The notes under the pieces: generated by a model
Seen by the model: only the letters and a program-made list of their open reading frames with translations
What the model was told of the DNA's origin: nothing
Databases searched by the model: none
Made by a program: the position numbers and the translations under genes
Origin: Holophagaceae bacterium UBA706
Lineage (GTDB): Bacteria > Acidobacteriota > Holophagae > Holophagales > Holophagaceae
Direction: 5' to 3'
Assembly: GCA_002298155.1 (NCBI GenBank)
Contig: DBME01000446.1
Location: 1 to 10,008, forward strand
Length of the DNA stretch: 10,008 bases
Shown: piece after piece, positions 6,867-10,008 of the stretch
Position numbering within the stretch: the first letter of the stretch is position 1
Layout of the letters: the number at the start of each line of letters is the position of its first letter

Positions 6867-7616
6867 TCAGGACACCGCGGCGCCACCATCCACCAGCATC
6901 TCTTCACCGGTCATGAAGGAGCTGTCCTTGGATGCCAGGAAGAGGGCGGCGCCGGCCACCTCCTCGTCGGTGCCCATGCGCTTCATGGGCACCTGCTGGG
7001 AGACGCTTGCCTGGAAGGCGGCCAGGTCCTCCGCGCTCAGGCCCAGCTTGTCGTGGATGGGCGTCACGATGGGGCCTGGCGCCAAGCTGTTCACCCGGAT
7101 TCCCAGCGGCGCCAATTCCACGGCCAGGGCCCGCGCCAGACCCGCAAGGCCGGCCTTGGACGCGGAATAGACGCTGGCACCGGGGAAGCCCTTCCGGTCC
7201 ACCACGCTGGTGGTGAAGACCACCGACGCCCCCTTCCCGAGCAGGGGCAGGGCCTTCTGGGTCAGGAAGAAGGGGCCCTTGAGGTTCACGTCCATGATCC
7301 GGTCCCAGTGGGGCTCGCTGGCTTCCCCCAGGGGCCGGAACTCGCCGACCCCGGCGTTGATGAAGAGAATGTCCAGCCGCCCGGCTTCCGCCTTGAGCTG
7401 GCCGATGATGCGGTCCAGGTCCGCCAGGTTGGCGCTGTCCGCCTCGAGGATGGAAACCTCAGGGGGCAGGCTTTTCCGGGCTTGGCCGAGGGTCACGGGA
7501 TTGCGCCCCGTCACATAGACCCGGGCACCTTCCTGATGGAACAGACGGGCGGATGCCAGGCCGATGCCCGTGGTGCCGCCGGTAATGAGTGCGATCTTGC
7601 CGTCGAGCTTGCCCAT
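6867..7616 (-). CDS. Short-chain dehydrogenase/reductase (classical SDR)
   Basis: A 249-residue Rossmann-fold oxidoreductase, standard length for a classical SDR. The cofactor motif TGGTTGIG is at residues 12-19; VTGRN (35-39) with Arg38 after the second strand suggests NADP(H) rather than NAD(H). NAG (87-89) stabilises the central sheet. The catalytic set is Asn111 (DVNLKG), Ser137 (TTSVVD), Tyr150 and Lys154 (YSASK). The PG motif is at 180-181 and the family ending TGEEMLVDGG at 236-245. Start ATG 7616 has AAAGGAG eight bases upstream. The gene follows tetR by 49 bases on the same strand and is probably co-transcribed or separately controlled by the palindrome between them. The substrate cannot be read from sequence; quinone or carbonyl reduction in a detoxification role is a guess from the TetR neighbour. 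Confidence 0.95.
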   Translation of the reverse strand: MGKLDGKIALITGGTTGIGLASARLFHQEGARVYVTGRNPVTLGQARKSLPPEVSILEADSANLADLDRIIGQLKAEAGRLDILFINAGVGEFRPLGEASEPHWDRIMDVNLKGPFFLTQKALPLLGKGASVVFTTSVVDRKGFPGASVYSASKAGLAGLARALAVELAPLGIRVNSLAPGPIVTPIHDKLGLSAEDLAAFQASVSQQVPMKRMGTDEEVAGAALFLASKDSSFMTGEEMLVDGGAAVS

Positions 7617-7633
7617 GGTGGGGACTCCTTTGG

Positions 7634-7649
7634 TGGAACGTTCGTTCCA
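7634..7649. promoter_or_regulatory. 16-bp palindrome between tetR and SDR gene, candidate TetR operator
   Basis: TGGAACG-TT-CGTTCCA has perfect 7-bp arms about a 2-bp centre. It ends just before the AAAGGAG ribosome site of the SDR gene. Size and symmetry match TetR-family operators, and the position would let the adjacent TetR repress the SDR gene. No good -35/-10 pair was found immediately upstream, so it may act on an internal promoter not recognised here or as a roadblock to readthrough from tetR. Confidence 0.6.
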
Positions 7650-7665
7650 TAATGAAGTAAAAAAA

Positions 7666-8244
7666 TTATCCGAGGACCGAGAGGGTTACCCGGACGATGC
7701 CCTCCAGATCCGCGCGGCTGGCGCCAGCACGGGCGGTGACCTGGAGGCCATGAAGACTGTTCTGCAGGTAGTGGGCCAGGGCGGCAGGGTCATGGGCGGG
7801 GCCCAGTTCACCGTCGGCCTGGGCCCGGCGCAGGCGTTTCTCGAAGAGATCGAAGACATGCTTCAGGTTGTCGCTGACGCAGGTCTGGGTCGCGGGGTCC
7901 TCGTTGGCCCGCTCCAGGGCGGCATGGGCCATGAGGCAGGGCTGGCCGTTCGGAGACAGCAACCTGTCCAGCGACAGGCTGAAGATGGCGGCCAGGGCCT
8001 TCCTCAACGGAAGGGGGCCATCCAGCAGGTCGGAAAAGGGCCGCGAAACGGCATGGCGGTACCGTTCGAGACTGGCCAGGTAGAGGGCCTGCTTATCACC
8101 GAAGGTGTCGTAGAGGCTTTGGCGGTTGATGCCGAGGTGGTCGACCAAATCCTGGATGGAGGTTGCTTCAAAGCCCTTGGCCTGGAAAAGCTCCATGGCC
8201 CTTTGCAGGGTCGCGTCCTCGTCGAATGCCTTGCAGCGTGCCAT
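7666..8244 (-). CDS. TetR/AcrR-family transcriptional regulator
   Basis: A 192-residue regulator. The N-terminal DNA-binding domain is typical: KAFDEDATLQRAMELFQAKGFEATSIQDLVDHLGINRQSLYDTFGDKQALY, with the helix-turn-helix at about residues 29-48. The remaining helices form the ligand-binding and dimer domain. QPCLMAHAALERANEDP (101-117) matches the region where many regulators of this subgroup, including NemR, have Gly-Cys; Cys103 may be a redox or electrophile sensor, which is inference. Start ATG 8244 has no ribosome site upstream, only CTCCCC, and a promoter placed so that RNA would begin at about the ATG, so the mRNA may be leaderless. The stop is followed by seven T residues but no hairpin. 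It lies directly upstream of the SDR gene, its probable target, and is divergent from the hybrid kinase gene. Confidence 0.93.
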   Translation of the reverse strand: MARCKAFDEDATLQRAMELFQAKGFEATSIQDLVDHLGINRQSLYDTFGDKQALYLASLERYRHAVSRPFSDLLDGPLPLRKALAAIFSLSLDRLLSPNGQPCLMAHAALERANEDPATQTCVSDNLKHVFDLFEKRLRRAQADGELGPAHDPAALAHYLQNSLHGLQVTARAGASRADLEGIVRVTLSVLG

Positions 8245-8250
8245 GGGGAG

Positions 8251-8278
8251 AGTTTAGGGTTTTGGACCGATCAGTCAA
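8251..8278 (-). promoter_or_regulatory. Promoter of tetR with overlapping imperfect palindrome
   Basis: On the minus strand, -35 TTGACT (8278-8273), 16-base spacer, -10 TAAACT (8256-8251), then only six bases before the tetR ATG. Transcription would begin at or next to the A of ATG. GACCGATCAGTC (8265-8276, plus strand) is a dyad with 10 of 12 positions symmetric around GATC, overlapping the -35; it could be an autoregulatory site but differs from the palindrome at 7634-7649. Confidence 0.5.
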
Positions 8279-8354
8279 GTAAGTAATCTGTCGTTGAAGG
8301 GCGCCTGGAGGTTCTGACCCACAACATGGCCAAGGGTTAACATCGGTTTATTCC

Positions 8355-10007
8355 ATGTGGCATCCAGAATTAATCAGCTATTTCACGCACGAGGCGGATT
8401 ATGGATGTATGTTTGCTTTAGAAGTTGGTGCATCGATGGGGACAGAAACTCGGCGGAGCAAGCGCGATCTCAACCAGCAAGGACTTATCGGGAGCCTGTC
8501 GAGGGCCTTGGTGGTTGCCAACAAGGAGCTTGCTGTCCAAGGGGTGGAGAAGGGCAAGCGGGCCAAGGAATTGATCCTGGCCAACAAGGAACTTGTCTTT
8601 CAGGGCGCGGAGAAGGACAGGCGCGCGGATGAACTGATCCTCGCCAACAAGGAATTAGCCTTCCAGGGGGTCGAGAAGGGCAAACGCGCGGACGAGTTGG
8701 TCATCGCCAACAAGGAGCTCGCCTTCCAGGGCATCGAGAAGGGCAAGCGCGCCGACGAATTGGTCATCGCCAACAAGGAACTGGCTTACCAGAAAATCGA
8801 GAAGGGCAAGCGCGCCCATGAACTGGTCACGGCCACCAAGGAACTCGCCCACGAGAAGGAACTCTCCGCGGTCCAGGCCCAGCTTCAGCAAAGCCAGAAG
8901 ATGGAAAGTCTGGGCGTACTGGCGGGGGGCGTGGCACACGACATGAACAACGTGCTCGCGGCCATCCTCGGGCTGGCCTCGGCCTTCGTGGAAATCCAGC
9001 CGGCTGGCACGCCTGCCCATGGCGCCTTCGACACGATCTTCAAGGCCGCCAAGCGGGGCGGGGTGCTGGTGAAGAGCCTGCTGGCCTTCGCCCGCCAGAC
9101 GCTTCCCACGGAACAGGAACTTGACCTGAACCAGGTCCTCCAGGACGACATGCGGATCCTGGAGCACACCACCCTGGCCAGGATCAACCTGGAGCTCGAC
9201 CTTGCCGACGATCTGCACCTGATCCTCGGCGATGCCAGCGCCCTGACCCACGCCTTCATGAACCTGTGCGTCAACGCCGTGGACGCCATGCCCGAGCATG
9301 GGACGCTCACGCTCCGGACCCGGAACGCCGACCCGGACTGGGTCGAGGTCCTGGTGGAGGACAACGGCCATGGAATGCCGCCGGACGTCCTGGCCAAGGC
9401 GGTTGATCCCTTCTTTACGACCAAAGGCGTGGGCAAGGGGACGGGGCTCGGACTTTCCATGGTGTACACCACCGTGAGGGCGCACCACGGGCAGCTGAAC
9501 ATCAAGAGCGAGATGGGCCGCGGGACAACCGTGACGATGCGGTTCCCCGCCCGGGGTTCCCAGGGGGTTCCGCACCCGGACGCCGGGGCGGCGCCGCTGG
9601 CGAAAGGTGAGGCCGTGCCCATCCCCGTGTATTCCGCCAAGGATGCCCTTACCGTTCTGGTGGTGGACGACGACGAGATGATCCGCGCCTCCATGCAGAC
9701 GATCCTGGACCACCTGGGCCACACCATCATCCTCGCCCGCAGCGGCGAAGAGGCCCTGGCCAAGCTCGAAGCGAAGTTCACCCCCGACGTGGTCATCCTG
9801 GACATGAACATGCCCGGCCTGGGGGGCTTCAAGACCCTCCCGCGCCTTCGCACCCTGCTCCCCAAGGTACCCATCATCCTGGCCACGGGCCGGGTGGACC
9901 AGACGGCCGTGGACCTGGCCGGCGCCTACACCGACGTCACCCTGTTGCCCAAGCCCTTCACGATGGATGAGCTGAAAGCTTTCCTGGTGAAGGCCAAGAA
10001 CCACTGA
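8355..10007 (+). CDS. Soluble hybrid histidine kinase with ANKEL coiled-coil repeats and C-terminal receiver
   Basis: Up to 550 residues from ATG 8355; starts at M19 (8409) or M28 (8436) are equally possible because none has a good ribosome site. Residues 55-159 are five 21-residue repeats (ANKELAFQ...EKGKRADEL) with a partial sixth at 160; 21 residues is three heptads, so a continuous coiled coil is expected. The phosphoacceptor helix has GGVAHDMNNVLAAI with His195. The ATPase domain shows the N box NLCVNAVDA (303-311), G1 EDNGHGMP (335-342), F box DPFFTTK (351-357) and G2 GKGTGLGLS (360-368). The receiver (about 432-548) has acidic pocket DDD (438-440), phospho-Asp483 in ILDMNMPG, Thr511 and Lys533 (LPKPF). 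No transmembrane helix or PAS/GAF domain is present. His195 would autophosphorylate and pass phosphate to Asp483 or a separate regulator. No cognate regulator is in the window. Confidence 0.93.
   Translation: MWHPELISYFTHEADYGCMFALEVGASMGTETRRSKRDLNQQGLIGSLSRALVVANKELAVQGVEKGKRAKELILANKELVFQGAEKDRRADELILANKELAFQGVEKGKRADELVIANKELAFQGIEKGKRADELVIANKELAYQKIEKGKRAHELVTATKELAHEKELSAVQAQLQQSQKMESLGVLAGGVAHDMNNVLAAILGLASAFVEIQPAGTPAHGAFDTIFKAAKRGGVLVKSLLAFARQTLPTEQELDLNQVLQDDMRILEHTTLARINLELDLADDLHLILGDASALTHAFMNLCVNAVDAMPEHGTLTLRTRNADPDWVEVLVEDNGHGMPPDVLAKAVDPFFTTKGVGKGTGLGLSMVYTTVRAHHGQLNIKSEMGRGTTVTMRFPARGSQGVPHPDAGAAPLAKGEAVPIPVYSAKDALTVLVVDDDEMIRASMQTILDHLGHTIILARSGEEALAKLEAKFTPDVVILDMNMPGLGGFKTLPRLRTLLPKVPIILATGRVDQTAVDLAGAYTDVTLLPKPFTMDELKAFLVKAKNH
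8517..8852 (+). repeat. In-frame 63-bp tandem repeats encoding ANKEL coiled coil
   Basis: Five full 63-base units begin at 8517, 8580, 8643, 8706 and 8769, and a degenerate sixth at 8832 opens with ATKEL. The period is exact with no indels. Units 3 and 4 differ at 8 of 63 bases, 7 of them silent and one giving Val to Ile, so the protein repeat is kept while the DNA has drifted. Confidence 0.9.
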
Positions 10008-10008
10008 A

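Noticed and set aside
7659..7668. T7 run right after the tetR stop as an intrinsic terminator
   Set aside because: No stem-loop precedes it on the minus strand; the CCTC-type motifs there are direct, not inverted, copies.
8517..8852. CRISPR-like or minisatellite array
   Set aside because: The repeats are contiguous, in frame and coding, without unique spacers; they encode a coiled coil.
8655..10004. Minus-strand open frame of about 450 codons opposite the kinase
   Set aside because: Shadow of the kinase reading frame; no start signal and no domain, whereas the plus strand has all kinase and receiver motifs.

Overview
The window is high-GC, gene-dense bacterial DNA with typical bacterial gene spacing. 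It reads as a Gram-negative chromosome: it encodes a periplasmic adaptor with an outer-membrane efflux lipoprotein, a LolA-like exported protein and an ECF sigma factor. GTG and TTG starts are used as well as ATG. The style of the proteins (LolA-like secreted protein, ANKEL-repeat hybrid kinase) would fit Acidobacteriota such as Holophagaceae, or a deltaproteobacterium-like lineage. That is a low-confidence guess; no rRNA or tRNA is present to fix it. No insertion sequence, integrase, CRISPR array or phage gene was seen.

Layout. (1) 1-335, minus: 5' part of an ECF sigma factor gene that runs off the left edge. (2) 470-1204, plus: exported LolA-like protein, divergent from the sigma gene, followed by a GC-rich hairpin between convergent genes. 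(3) 6538 down to 1330, minus: a five-gene efflux operon in the order MarR repressor, HlyD/EmrA adaptor, EmrB-type 14-helix MFS pump, NodT-family outer-membrane lipoprotein, and a small two-helix membrane protein. A sigma-70-like promoter with a dyad in its spacer precedes marR. (4) 6539-6866: a 328-base gap holding that promoter and two inverted repeats. (5) 8244 down to 6867, minus: TetR regulator then short-chain dehydrogenase/reductase, with a 16-bp palindrome in the 49-base gap between them. (6) 8355-10007, plus: a soluble hybrid histidine kinase whose N-terminus is built of exact 21-residue coiled-coil repeats.

How the genes fit together. The marR operon encodes a complete tripartite pump across both membranes (EmrAB-TolC type) with its own regulator, so autorepression relieved by a toxic ligand is the likely logic. 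The tetR-SDR pair looks like a second small stress or detoxification module, in which the regulator probably controls the dehydrogenase through the palindrome. The kinase and the TetR gene are divergent and share a 110-base intergenic region. Most of this is well-known biology. The less ordinary points are the unassigned two-helix protein tightly coupled to the pump operon, the kinase repeat array conserved at protein but not DNA level, and a probably leaderless tetR transcript.
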